A stretch of DNA of 64,000 bases from Dactylorhiza incarnata (lineage: Eukaryota; Streptophyta; Magnoliopsida; Asparagales; Orchidaceae). The stretch is taken from positions 186,001 to 250,000 of the forward strand of contig JAWHQI010000711.1 in the NCBI GenBank assembly GCA_033032865.1, written 5' to 3'. Position 1 is the stretch's first letter. The number at the start of each line of letters is the position of its first letter. Under the pieces are notes generated by a model, which saw only the letters and a list, made by a program, of their open reading frames with translations, did no database searches and had not been told where the DNA came from. Below, piece by piece: positions 35,379 through 45,644 of this stretch. Both the position numbers and the translations under genes were made by a program.

Positions 35379-37248
35379 ATGGCGCGATCCAAGAACAAGT
35401 CGCAGCGACCTGTTAAAGTTAAGGCCGTCCGAGCTGACGCGGCCTTGGCATTCCATTCGGCGGACCATCCGGAATGTCGGCTTACTCAGAACGAGCTAGA
35501 TGATTTCATTGCCAGACACATGGTAGGGAGCAATCTGCTCGCGCGGCTTCCTTTGCGCGACGAGCGGATTAACTCTTCCAGTCCGCACCAGATCGCCATC
35601 CCAGTTGACCACTTTGAATATGGCTTCAAGTTTCCACTGCCGCTTGAAGTCATAGCCATTTTCGATCACTACGGGGTTGTGCCCGGTCAGCTTCCGCCAA
35701 ACTCGATCGCTTCAATATACAGCTTCATCTCCTATCTGCGGTTCGAGCGAACTAGATTCTCCATCGACTTGTTCAGGAGGTTCTTCTCGGTGCGGGCAGT
35801 ATCCGACTCGGGGACCTCGACTTACAGAGGGCACCTCTACTTCAGCTGCCTCGGGCTGAAGGTTGTTAACCTGGCGAACAAAGTCTCCGACTGGTCGGAG
35901 CGGTTCGTAATGCTCGAAGGTAACTTCGGGCTGTTACAAACCAACCCGCAAGTCCGGGGGGAAGAAGTTTTCCAGATCCCCCAGGTCGGCAAGATCGAGG
36001 CGGACACCTTCGCGTTCCTTGAGAAGGAGCGGCTTGATATCAACCACTACATCCCGCTTTTCTCGGAGCTTGAGAATATCCTCCCCGAACATAGTAAGTT
36101 CTTCTAGACCGCCTTTATATGACCGCGCGGCCTTCTTTTCTTATACCCTTGATTTTATTTTGCAGCCGCCCATATCGTTCCAGCGAACAAGCCGGTTACG
36201 CCGGCCGGCCCAGTTTTAACCCAGAGGGAGAAGAGGCAGCGGCGAAAGAGGTCGCCATCCTCGGAGGAAGAGGGCCCGACCTCTTCTGACGACTACGAAA
36301 TCCTTCGTTCAAGTGGGAACCCGCCCGACCTGCAGGGCAACCCGACCGTCCTTTGGCACAGGGATGGAAGTCGGATCCGGGTATCCACCGCTCTCCCTCC
36401 CTGGGGGAGCGAAAAAATTGAACGCCATGCCCTAGCCGCCGGGGCCGCCTTGTATGGTCGAAAGACCTTAAGGAAACTGATGAGAACCCCAGAAGAAGAG
36501 CTCCCCCGGCTAGCGGCTCAAGCCGGCGCCTGGGGATTTTCGGCCAACCACTTCATGGCCCTGGCGTATAAGCGGCTAGTTTCTGCTCAGAAACATCTGG
36601 AGAGGAAATACGAGGAACAGGCCGCGGAGAACACGCGGCTTCAAGAAGAGAACGCGCGGCTTCAAGAAGTCGTGGCGGTGAGTTTTTCAAAAGACAATGC
36701 GGTCCCTTTTGTTCAGCCCGAGCGGCCTGATTCATTTTTCCTTTTTCTTGCAGAAGCAATATGAGATGACCAACCCGTCCTTCCAGGACGAGGTGCTGCC
36801 CCATGTGGCCCAAGGGATCAACAAGGCCTTGGGTCTCATGGGAGACCGGGGCGGTCTGTCCGAGGGATTCGGCGGAACCACCTTCTCCGACCTCTTCCCC
36901 GCCTTGGAGGTGCAGCTTGACGAAATCAACCGCAGGAAGAAGGGAAAATCCAAGGTGGGCGAGGAGGCCGAAGCCGACGCGGGAAGGGAGATCGTGCTCC
37001 ATCAAGGAGGCGATGGAAGTGATGAAGCCGCTGAAGAGGTCGACGCGGATGGAGATGCTGATGACTTCGATGATGAGGATAGTTTGTCCTCTGGATCTAC
37101 CGGCTCTGCAAGCAAGACCGGGCGGTCTAGCGACAGTAGTTCGTCCGGCTCCTCTTCGCTAAGTGAAGGTTATTCGCCGGAGGTCGACATCGATGGTGTA
37201 GACCCCATTTCTCCTGTCAAGAAGAAGAAGAAGAAATCGGCAGACTAG
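35379..37248 (+). CDS. Antisense gene 2 of E2: PF04195-like protein, three exons (573 aa)
   Basis: Exons are 35379-36093, 36166-36677 and 36754-37248. Introns of 72 and 76 bp have GTAAGT...TTTTGCAG and GTGAGT...TTCTTGCAG ends. Exons 1 and 2 have exactly the same lengths as in E1 and exon 3 differs by one codon, while intron 2 differs by 4 bases. Domain order is a basic N-terminus, the PF04195-like region (~35-230), a basic/coiled-coil middle with a conserved tryptophan-containing block (GAWGFSANHF), an acidic Ser-rich tail and a Lys cluster at the end. First-exon coding sequence is very similar to E1, suggesting selection. The molecular role is unknown. Confidence 0.77.
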
Positions 37249-38128
37249 TGCCCTCGTTTTTTAACTTCAACTTTTGTAACCGCCGGTCTCTTTTTGTTGG
37301 CCGGGCGGTCAATATTTTGTAAACGTATTTTGAGAAATGAAATAGAAGTTTTTACCTGTCTGATTGTCTTTCTATCATTACTTACTTGTGATTCTTTGTC
37401 TCTTTTCTTTACTCTTTATGATCTAACCGTGCGGACATCTTGGCCTGAGCACAAGTGATGATTGATTGTCTTCGACGATCCTTTGTTCAACCCGCGCGGT
37501 TATATATTTGGATCTCAGGATATTCGATCTCTAATAACAGATAGATTCATGCGACCATAATTCGGACCGCGCGGCTTCTTTAGATATTAAATACTTGCTG
37601 CTATAAGTAATGAATCGCAATCTTTCACGCGGTTCGAATTCAGCTCTGGCGAATAATCCATCATGTCTAAGGATAACTTTTGCTAAGAAAAATAGCTTAA
37701 CCTGATCGGTTAGAACACAATCCGAGCGATCACGTACTCAGATCCAAGGATATCCAATTCTGATTATTCATTCAGGGATAGATAATGCCCGGCCGGTTTA
37801 AAATTCAACCCGGATTATATAGCCAGATCCAGAAAATACTAGCTTGATAGAACGAAGAGATAGATAGATCCAATCCGATCAAAAATGTAACCCGAGCGAT
37901 CATATAGTTAGCTTTTTTTTAAAAATATCCGATTTTATAAAGGATGGATGAACCCGCCCGGTTCGAATGCGACCCGGGCAATCAGATAATCAGTTCTGGA
38001 ATTTTGATAATAAACGGTCAGATTCAGAAACACTTTCCTTAATAGACGACGGGCATACCTGCCCGGTTTGAATATAACCCTGGTGATAACATGATCAATT
38101 TCAAAAGATGTCTTAACTTATGTTCAGC
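37249..38128. other. Non-coding region after antisense gene 2 (E2)
   Basis: It matches 22783-23745 of E1 only in parts and holds no supported gene. It contains repeated CCGCGCGG/CCGCCCGG/CCGGCCGG palindromes, probably marking degenerate short repeats that have diverged from E1. Confidence 0.45.
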
Positions 38129-38306
38129 CAGACCGCTCGGCCTGAAATACTCAGACCGCATGGTCTTAATACCACAACCCCTTATTGGGGTAGACGAACA
38201 CCTGCACCTGTTCAACCAGACCGATCGGCCTGAAAAACTCAGACCGTCCGGTCTTAATGTCACAGCCCCTTTATTGGGGTAGACGAACACCTGCACCTGT
38301 TCTAAC
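38129..38306. repeat. 88-bp tandem duplication with paired palindromes (E2)
   Basis: Copies start at 38129 and 38217. They hold the same AGACC...GGTCT and CCCC-TTATT-GGGG hairpins as E1 (23746-23923). Confidence 0.7.
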
Positions 38307-38387
38307 AATATTTTCCTTGAGTGGTCCATATAAAAATCATCAGAAGTGAATGCCTCCCTGTAGGGAAGAAGAATAATCCTACAGGCT

Positions 38388-38787
38388 CAAATGACCAAGT
38401 GGGCAGGTGGGCCTCGGCGGCGAACATTGCTTTCCTCAAGTGGTCATAAGAGCTGTAGGGAAAAAGAAAAAATATGTACAGACTCAGATGACCAAGTGGG
38501 CAGGTGGGCCTTGGCGGCGAACATTGCTTTCCTCAAGTGGTCATAAGAGCTGTAAACAACTCATCCGCTCTCTTGCCTAGGGTTACAAGCCGAGTTGATC
38601 AATTGGGCAGGTGGGCCTCGGCGGCGAACATTGCTTTCCTCAGAGAGATCAACTCAGTTGTGGGCCCAACTAGGTACCGTTTCGAGAGTACCTAAGAGTA
38701 TTCGATGGTCACAGACTATGATGATCAGTTGGGCAGGTGGGCCTCGGCGGCGAACATTGCTTTCCTCAGAAAGATCATCAAAGCTGT
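38388..38787. repeat. Four tandem stem-loop units with covarying arms (E2)
   Basis: Units lie at about 38388-38459, 38477-38554, 38585-38661 and 38711-38787. Core and arms match E1. The third unit has one mismatched pair (CCGAG opposite CTCAG), and the second core has a T for C. The order of arm types is the same as in E1, so the four-unit array predates the split of the two elements. Confidence 0.75.
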
Positions 38788-39139
38788 AACTATATCCCTT
38801 CGGGGCATGATAGAGCTGACAATCACCTAGACCTCCCTTGATGCAGGGGTGTGTCAGATATCGGCCGGGATCCAAAGTTCTGAAGACCACCGCAGCGGAA
38901 TTGGCAAGCTACCACTACATGTGTGCGAAAACTCCCCGCATCACATGGTCTTGGTGGGTTTTACGCTACGACTACAATCCGAGGGGGTTCGAGCAGAATT
39001 TGGCGATATCTCAGAGGTTCGGGGAGTGAGATATGTGTGTTTGTGTTTATGATGCAGAGAACCATCAGACAAGAAGAAATGTCAGTATAGGGCTTTTCAT
39101 TCAATACCAAAAGAGATGTAAAGAATAAAAGAAATAGTT

Positions 39140-42100
39140 TCAAGGATAGAATCGTTTGAGATCGTCACCGCTCCACGTGCGTGGGATGTCTTCTCCTTCG
39201 CTGGTTTGGAGACGGTAGGCCCCATTCTTAGATACTTCTTTGATGATGAAAGGTCCTGCCCAATTAGGATCCAGCTTTCCAACATTACCAGACCTTGCTG
39301 CGGCATCCACCTTTTTTAACACCAAATCCCCGACTACAAACTGCTTTACTCTGACATTCTTATCAAAATATTTTGCCATTCTCCTTTTAACTTCTTCCTG
39401 CCTGATTGTTGCTTCATCCTGAAGTTCCTCGATTAGATCTAGATTATGCATGAGGGCCTCACCATTTTCATCTATCCAGGATTCTCCTCCTTCTTTGGCG
39501 TAAATAACCCTCGGAGTGACCACCTCGAATTCCACAGGGACAACGGCTTCCGAGCCATGAGATAATTTGAAAGGTGTCTCCCCGGTAGCTGAGGACGGAG
39601 TAGTACGAAGGGTCCACAGGATGGAAGGAAGTTGGTCCGCCCAATTCCCTTTCTGGTTCAAGACTCTTTTCATCAAAAGCTGCCGAATTTGCCTGTTTGC
39701 CGCCTCCACTTGACCATTGGTCCTTGGATGGTGTACTGAGGCAAACCGAAGATCAATTCCTATCTGATCACAGAAGCTTATCATCTCCGGGTTGTTGAAT
39801 TGTGGGCCATTATCGGTGACGATAGCCAACGGAATTCCATGTCGGCAGATAATTTCTCCCCAGACGAAGTTTCTGACAATTTGGGTGGTAGTTCTTGCTA
39901 ATGCTTTTGCTTCGATCCACTTACTGAAATAATCGATCATTACCAGGATAAAGCGACGTTGTCCGCTGGCCATTGGGAAAGGCCCCATAAGATCCATTCC
40001 CCATACTGCAAAAGGCCATGGCGCAGTTATTGACCTGAGTGACTGAGCAGGCAAATGTTGAAGAGGAGCGAACTTTTGGCACTGGACACATCGCTTGGCG
40101 AATGCTTCAGCATCCTTTCTCATGGTTGGCCAGAAGTATCCTTGCCGCAGGATCCTTTTTTCTAAGGTTTTCGCCCCTGAATGGCTACCACACTCCCCAG
40201 AATGAACTTCCTGAAGTATGACCGGGATCTCCTCTTCTGAAACGCACCGTGCTGAGGAAGAAATCAAAGTTTTTCGGTACAAGACTCCTGCTATCAAGTA
40301 GTAGTAAGCCGCCTTTCTTCTGAACCTATTTTTGTCCTTGATTGATGGATGATATTCTCCTTTTGTCAGAAACAATTCGTAGGGGTCTTTCCAGGAAGGA
40401 TGCTGATCGATCTGCATGAGCTCTTCTTCCTCTGTCTCCTCTGTTGCCGGATGAAAAAGTTCTGAGGTTACTCCCCCTGATGGAAGACCAAATTTTGACA
40501 ACTCGTCTGCCTCTTCATTCTGCGTTCTCGGAATGTGCTCGATGATGAAGGATTTGAATCTCCCGATTTCTTTCTTAGCTAGGAATAGGTATTTTCTCAA
40601 CACCGGTTCTCTTGTCTCGTAGTTCCCCTGAACCTGCGAGGCCATTACAAGAGAATCAGTTTTCACATGAACATGTTCTATCCCAAGCTCCTTTGCGAGT
40701 CTCAGGCCGGCCAAGAGTGCTTCGTATTCGGCCTGGTTATTTGTAATTGAAAAGAAGAATCTAATAGCCTGTTCCAGCCTGATGCCGTTTGGACTGATCA
40801 AAACCACTCCGGCTCCCACGGAGTTCCTGCCAGAAGCCCCATCCACATAAATGATCCAAGCCAAAGGAGATTGCACTACCTGCTCTGGATTAGACTCCAT
40901 CGTGTCTACCAAGAAATCTGCCAATACTTGTGCCTTTATTGCCGTTCTGGGAGTGTACAGTATTTCGAACTCGCTTAGCTCGATTGCCCATTTGGCCAAC
41001 CTTCCTGAATATTCCGGCTTCTCCAAGATATTCCTTAGTGGATGATCTGAAACCACCTGAATAGGATGAGCTTGAAAATAGGGGCGGAGCCTTCGTGATG
41101 ACATGACTAAAGCCAAGGCTAATTTCTCCAGGATTGAATATCTAGTTTCCGCATCTTTAAGGATATGGCTGACATAATATATCGGAAACTGCTTCTTTTT
41201 CTCTTCCCGAACCAGGACAGAGCTTATCGCATCAGGGCCCACCCCCAAGTACAAGAATAGTGTTTCTTCTTCGCGAGGGCTTTGAAGAAGGGGGGTTGAA
41301 GTTAATTGCTTTTTCAATTGTTCGAAAGCATTATTGCATTCCTCGTTCCATTCAAACTTAGATCCTCCCCTAAGTGTTTTGAAGAACGGAGCGCTTTTAT
41401 CTACCGATTTGGAAATGAATCGGCTCAATCCTGCCAACCTTCCACCAAGTTGCTGTACCTCTTTTGGATTACGAGGAGGGGTCATGTCTAGGATGGCTTT
41501 TACTTTATCTGGGTTCGGTGCGAGACCATCAGGAGTGAGAAGATGTCCAAGAAATTTCCCCTTGTTCGCCCCGAACACGCATTTCGAGGGGTTTAATTTT
41601 AATTTGAACCTCCGTAGAGTAGCGAACGTCTCTACGAGGTCTTCCAGATGGATTAAAAAAGTTTTACTTTTTAGAAGGAGATCATCAACATAAACTTCCA
41701 GATTTCTCCCTTTTTGTTTTTCAAAAACTGTGTCCATCATCCTCTGATATGTTGCCCCCGCATTTTTGAGGCCGAAAGGCATGACGAGATAACAATAACA
41801 TCCATCATTGGTAATGAAGGATGTATGCGGGATATCAGGCTTATGCATCTTAATCTGGTGATAACCAGAAAATGCATCTAAGAAACTCATAAAACTATAT
41901 CCCACCGCGAAATCTACCAAAACATCTATCCGAGGCAAGGGATAACAATCCTTGGGGCATGCTTTATTGAGTTTAGTGAAATCAACACACATACGCCATT
42001 TCCCCCCAGACTTTTTCACCATCACTACATTCGACATCCAGGTGGGGTACTGGATTTCAGAAATGAAATTGGCCTTAAGAAGCTTTGCAACTTCTTCTTT

Positions 42101-44758
42101 GATAGGCACCGCCAGCTTAGTTGCTACCTCCCTCTTCTTCTGTTGGATTGGCTTGATCTCCGGAGAAACGTTGAGGTGATGGCACGCGACATCTGGATCT
42201 ATTCCTGGCATGTCTTCCGCTGACCAAGCGAAGATGTCCAAGTTATTCAGCAGGCAGGAGGTTAACTGGAGCTTTTCCTCTCCCGATAGCTCGGCGTTGA
42301 TGATCAGCTTCTTCCCTTCCCCTTCAACAATGGGGATCTCTTGGGTCTCCTGGGCAGGTTCCAGGTAGGTCCCTTTCCGTTCCGCGCTCCCCTCAGCTTC
42401 TTCAGGGAGTTCGGACACCTCTTGGATGTCATTCTGGGCCTTGTGAAGTGGTGCCTCGGTGATCACATTAACTGTCTTCACATAACATTCGCGTGCCACC
42501 TTTGGATCGCTCCGGATCCGGTACTGACGCCCCTCAGCAGCGAATTTCAAGGCCAAATGGAAAGTGGATACTACCGCTCTGTAAGCATTCAGGATTGGCC
42601 TTCCGAAAATTGCGCAGTAGCTACTTGGGGCTTCCACCACTACGAAGTTCACCAACTTCGTTATGCCCCCTAGGGATACCAGAAGCTTCACGCACCCTTC
42701 CACTTCCTTCTTTTCTCCTGAGAAGCCATAGAGGGGGCCTTCCGTGGAGAGTAAGGCCTTTCCAGTCTTGAGGGCCTCAAACGTTTGGCGAAAGATGAGA
42801 TTAACTGAGCTGCCTGTATCGATCAAAATTTTGTGCACTGCGTAATTCTCAATAACCGCCTTTATCACCACCGCGTCATCGAACGGATTTGCATTTGGGG
42901 AGAGATCTTCCTGGCCAAACGTAACAACCGTCCTTTCCGGGGCAGAAGTGGAGGCAACTGCCACTTCTAGCTTTGTAACTCTCCCGATGCTAGATTTTCG
43001 GGAGGATTCTATCCCTGCCCCACCATGGATGCAATAGATGTTGCCGAGAGAGCCAACATCATTCACCTCTATGCATTCGGCTGCGGGATGTATATCCCCA
43101 TAACCACCGGCCTCCTCTACATCAGCACACTCCCATGTTACTTCGACTGCCTCCTTCTTCTTCTCAGCTCGCGGTTCAACCGGAGTTTCTTGCCGAATCA
43201 ACCCCCGAAGCTTTCCCTCTTTCAGGAGTTTTTCTATCAACCACCGGAGGGCTCGGCAATCCTCAGTCTGATGCCCCTCTTCTTTATGATATTCACAATA
43301 AAGGTTCGGGTTCCGATTGCGAACTTCTGATTTCAAAGGAGGGGGCCTTTTAAAGTCAGGCCTCTTCTGAAGAATCTGCACGACCTCATTCATGGTGACG
43401 TTGAGTGGGGTGAATGAATCTTGTGATTCATCATATCGGATGGATGGGATAGGTGGAGATGGTTGTGCGATGTATTGTGGCAGATATACGGGCATGATTT
43501 GCGGAACTCCCATGGGTTGAGTGGGTGCGATGGCCAACGGCGGCTTCTGATCTTGAAACCGTTGATGGCCAATGAATGGTTGCTTGGGCTTAAGATTCCT
43601 TCCCCTTTGAGCCCGAGGCTCGAAATCAGGCCGAGACGAGTGATTATAACGTTGCTGATGGGTTGATGCAGAATTGAACTGATCGTTGTCGCTGAGCAAC
43701 TTGGCAACGTAACCCGGATTAGTCTTTTCCCCCCTGATAAATTTGTTTGCCAGACTAATCATTTCTTGATATGTCTTTGGCTCCCTGATTTGGGCTTCAA
43801 ACTTCAGCGGCCCCTCCCTAAGGCCATGCATTAGTGCGACCCTATATAACTCCGGATCGACGTTTTGTACCTCCATTATTTCCCTTTGAAAACGATCGAC
43901 GAAACGGGCCCACGTTTCATTTTCTTGCTGTCGTATCTCGAATAGGGCTGCCGGACCATTCTTCCTTTTCTTAGAGGTAGAGAATCGAAGCAGAAATTCT
44001 CTACGTAACTCCGCAAAGCATCTGATAGATCGAGGATGCAATCCATAGAACCATTCTCTGGCCTGCCCATCAAAGGATGTCACCAGGAGCTTGCACTTTG
44101 TTGCATCAGTGATGGTCCTCAGAGCAACAGCCGATTCAAATGCCTGGAGGTGTATTGCTGGATCGGACTCCCCACTATATGCTGACATACGTGGTTCTCG
44201 AAAGTTGTTTGGGGCCGGCTCTCCTCGGATTTCGTCGGTGAAGGGAGAACTCTCCTCGGCATCCTCGTACAGAGGGAAAGCAGGGTTGTAAGGGATCTCG
44301 GCTGCGGTCATTGGCGGACAGGCCGCATGATAGGAGCGGGCAGGTGCTCCAGCCGGATATGATTGGAAGGCGGCGACCTCAGGCGGATAGGGAAAATGAG
44401 CGGCCTGAGAGGTCGCCCCTTGAAAGTCAAGGACCCGAGCTGGCATACATCGCGCGGCCTCTTGGTAGTAATTCGGCCGGTCCGCGGGACCTTCTTGTGG
44501 TGGTCGGGAATGAGCGACTTGCGCGAACGGGTATGGAGGTGGAGGAGGTAAAACAGGAGTGACCGCCTGGTGAGCCGCGGCCTGCTGAGGGGCTAACCGC
44601 TCGGTTAGTAGAGTTAGGGCCTGAGTGATCGCGTCCAGACGCTGATCAGTCGCCTGCCGAGCCTGGTCGGCCTCTCTCTTTGTCTGCTCCAGAGCTTCCC
44701 ACAAAGAGTCTTCACTGTGGTCGGATCGGTCTCTTGGAGGGAGCTGGCGGTCTGACAT
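39140..44758 (-). CDS. gag-pol: E2 Gag-Pol polyprotein, intact (1,872 aa)
   Basis: One frame starts at ATG 44758; an in-frame ATG at 44821 lies inside the LTR and was not chosen. Residues ~1-60 form a charged helix, then a Pro-rich linker. The Gag core is ~185-350. The knuckle is C488-X2-H491-X4-H496-X4-C501. The protease motif DTGSS is at 647-651. RT is ~900-1080 with YVDD at 1023-1026. A first RNase H (~1165-1280) has glycine where the first catalytic Asp is expected (LYLGVG). A second RNase H (~1302-1422) has the full set D1306, E1344, D1368, D1418. Integrase has a His/Cys zinc region (H1519...C1557/C1560) and D1589, D1649, E1685 with DD35E spacing. There is no chromodomain. Dual RNase H marks the Tat lineage. 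All catalytic residues of PR, RT, second RNase H and IN are present, so the protein is probably functional. Confidence 0.95.
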   Translation of the reverse strand: MSDRQLPPRDRSDHSEDSLWEALEQTKREADQARQATDQRLDAITQALTLLTERLAPQQAAAHQAVTPVLPPPPPYPFAQVAHSRPPQEGPADRPNYYQEAARCMPARVLDFQGATSQAAHFPYPPEVAAFQSYPAGAPARSYHAACPPMTAAEIPYNPAFPLYEDAEESSPFTDEIRGEPAPNNFREPRMSAYSGESDPAIHLQAFESAVALRTITDATKCKLLVTSFDGQAREWFYGLHPRSIRCFAELRREFLLRFSTSKKRKNGPAALFEIRQQENETWARFVDRFQREIMEVQNVDPELYRVALMHGLREGPLKFEAQIREPKTYQEMISLANKFIRGEKTNPGYVAKLLSDNDQFNSASTHQQRYNHSSRPDFEPRAQRGRNLKPKQPFIGHQRFQDQKPPLAIAPTQPMGVPQIMPVYLPQYIAQPSPPIPSIRYDESQDSFTPLNVTMNEVVQILQKRPDFKRPPPLKSEVRNRNPNLYCEYHKEEGHQTEDCRALRWLIEKLLKEGKLRGLIRQETPVEPRAEKKKEAVEVTWECADVEEAGGYGDIHPAAECIEVNDVGSLGNIYCIHGGAGIESSRKSSIGRVTKLEVAVASTSAPERTVVTFGQEDLSPNANPFDDAVVIKAVIENYAVHKILIDTGSSVNLIFRQTFEALKTGKALLSTEGPLYGFSGEKKEVEGCVKLLVSLGGITKLVNFVVVEAPSSYCAIFGRPILNAYRAVVSTFHLALKFAAEGRQYRIRSDPKVARECYVKTVNVITEAPLHKAQNDIQEVSELPEEAEGSAERKGTYLEPAQETQEIPIVEGEGKKLIINAELSGEEKLQLTSCLLNNLDIFAWSAEDMPGIDPDVACHHLNVSPEIKPIQQKKREVATKLAVPIKEEVAKLLKANFISEIQYPTWMSNVVMVKKSGGKWRMCVDFTKLNKACPKDCYPLPRIDVLVDFAVGYSFMSFLDAFSGYHQIKMHKPDIPHTSFITNDGCYCYLVMPFGLKNAGATYQRMMDTVFEKQKGRNLEVYVDDLLLKSKTFLIHLEDLVETFATLRRFKLKLNPSKCVFGANKGKFLGHLLTPDGLAPNPDKVKAILDMTPPRNPKEVQQLGGRLAGLSRFISKSVDKSAPFFKTLRGGSKFEWNEECNNAFEQLKKQLTSTPLLQSPREEETLFLYLGVGPDAISSVLVREEKKKQFPIYYVSHILKDAETRYSILEKLALALVMSSRRLRPYFQAHPIQVVSDHPLRNILEKPEYSGRLAKWAIELSEFEILYTPRTAIKAQVLADFLVDTMESNPEQVVQSPLAWIIYVDGASGRNSVGAGVVLISPNGIRLEQAIRFFFSITNNQAEYEALLAGLRLAKELGIEHVHVKTDSLVMASQVQGNYETREPVLRKYLFLAKKEIGRFKSFIIEHIPRTQNEEADELSKFGLPSGGVTSELFHPATEETEEEELMQIDQHPSWKDPYELFLTKGEYHPSIKDKNRFRRKAAYYYLIAGVLYRKTLISSSARCVSEEEIPVILQEVHSGECGSHSGAKTLEKRILRQGYFWPTMRKDAEAFAKRCVQCQKFAPLQHLPAQSLRSITAPWPFAVWGMDLMGPFPMASGQRRFILVMIDYFSKWIEAKALARTTTQIVRNFVWGEIICRHGIPLAIVTDNGPQFNNPEMISFCDQIGIDLRFASVHHPRTNGQVEAANRQIRQLLMKRVLNQKGNWADQLPSILWTLRTTPSSATGETPFKLSHGSEAVVPVEFEVVTPRVIYAKEGGESWIDENGEALMHNLDLIEELQDEATIRQEEVKRRMAKYFDKNVRVKQFVVGDLVLKKVDAAARSGNVGKLDPNWAGPFIIKEVSKNGAYRLQTSEGEDIPRTWSGDDLKRFYP

Positions 44759-44788
44759 TCTGAACCAAGGATTTCGCTGACAGTCTGC

Positions 44789-44806
44789 GATCTGAAGGTC
44801 GCGTGT
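44789..44806 (-). other. Primer binding site of E2
   Basis: The same 18 bases as in E1 (ACACGCGACCTTCAGATC in element orientation), separated from the LTR by GAA. It matches an internal tRNA-Phe region rather than a tRNA 3' end. Confidence 0.7.
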
Positions 44807-44809
44807 TTC

Positions 44810-45644
44810 TGTTCGATTCAAAAGTGCGCTTACGAAGAAAATTGAAGGCTGCGGACTATCAGTTACTATTTAGTTAGAGAATTCAGACCGCTAGCAGCGA
44901 TCGAGGCCAGACTTCGCCCGTCGCGGCAAATGCCACTCCTGCGACGGGCTTTCCTTTTATTGAAAAGTAGCGGTTACAAATGCGAGAAAGCAGAAGCCGG
45001 CCGGTCAACAGTTCGCGAGACCTGAAACTCGAGACCGCAGCTCAGACAAGCGAGCTCTTGGATTCGAGTGTGCGTCCATTGTGAACAGTGCCGCCCCCTA
45101 TTTATAGGCTTGGGGGCCTGCCCGATCGGGCAGGGATAAAATAACCTCCTGCCCGGGTACAGGAGAAACGGGCAGGCGGTGACGGGATACACAAAGAAGA
45201 AAAAGAAAGAGGCCGCGCGATCTGACGGCCTGCCTTCCCGACCTGTCTTGCTTGCGGCTGAGGACACCGGGACCAAGTCAATAATGCAGACCGCGCGGTT
45301 TGGAGATTGAGGCCGCGGTCTGCCTTCTGGTCATGACTTAGCCGATCTTCAAGAGGTAACTTGGATAGCCTTCGATCTGGAGCCCCGGCCTGTTCTTCGG
45401 GGCTGGAACTTCGAGTTTCTATGGGACAACCCGCGCGGCCTTCTTGCTGAGACCGCGGATGAACTTCTTGCCTTGGCTCTTTGACGATCTTATCCCTTTG
45501 GGGGCGATCCGGAAATGACACCAGGCCGCCCGGCCTGGCCCTTTCTGAACTGAGAACCGCCGATATCAGGACCCAGCGGCTTAGCCCAGGAGTCCGAGCG
45601 GTCTGATAATGGTTCAAACCGAGAAGCGGTTTTCCGGGCAAACA
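44810..45644 (-). repeat. 5' LTR of E2 (right in the window)
   Basis: 835 bp. Reverse TATA box at 45098-45106, hairpin at 44916-44949 with a perfect 9-bp stem, and the 18-bp U3 palindrome just upstream of the TATA box. It is flanked on the right by the GCTGC duplication (45645-45649). Confidence 0.96.

Larger units (their letters stand above)
31926..45644 (-). mobile_element. E2: complete, apparently intact Tat-lineage LTR retrotransposon with antisense genes (13,719 bp)
   Basis: It has LTRs of 834 and 835 bp, differing at two substitutions and one deleted C, and a GCTGC target duplication (31921-31925 and 45645-45649). The architecture matches E1: an open Gag-Pol on the minus strand, two intron-containing genes on the plus strand, the 88-bp duplication and four stem-loop units. 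It is the only copy in the window with an undamaged polyprotein, hence the likely autonomous partner of E1 and E3. Confidence 0.96.
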
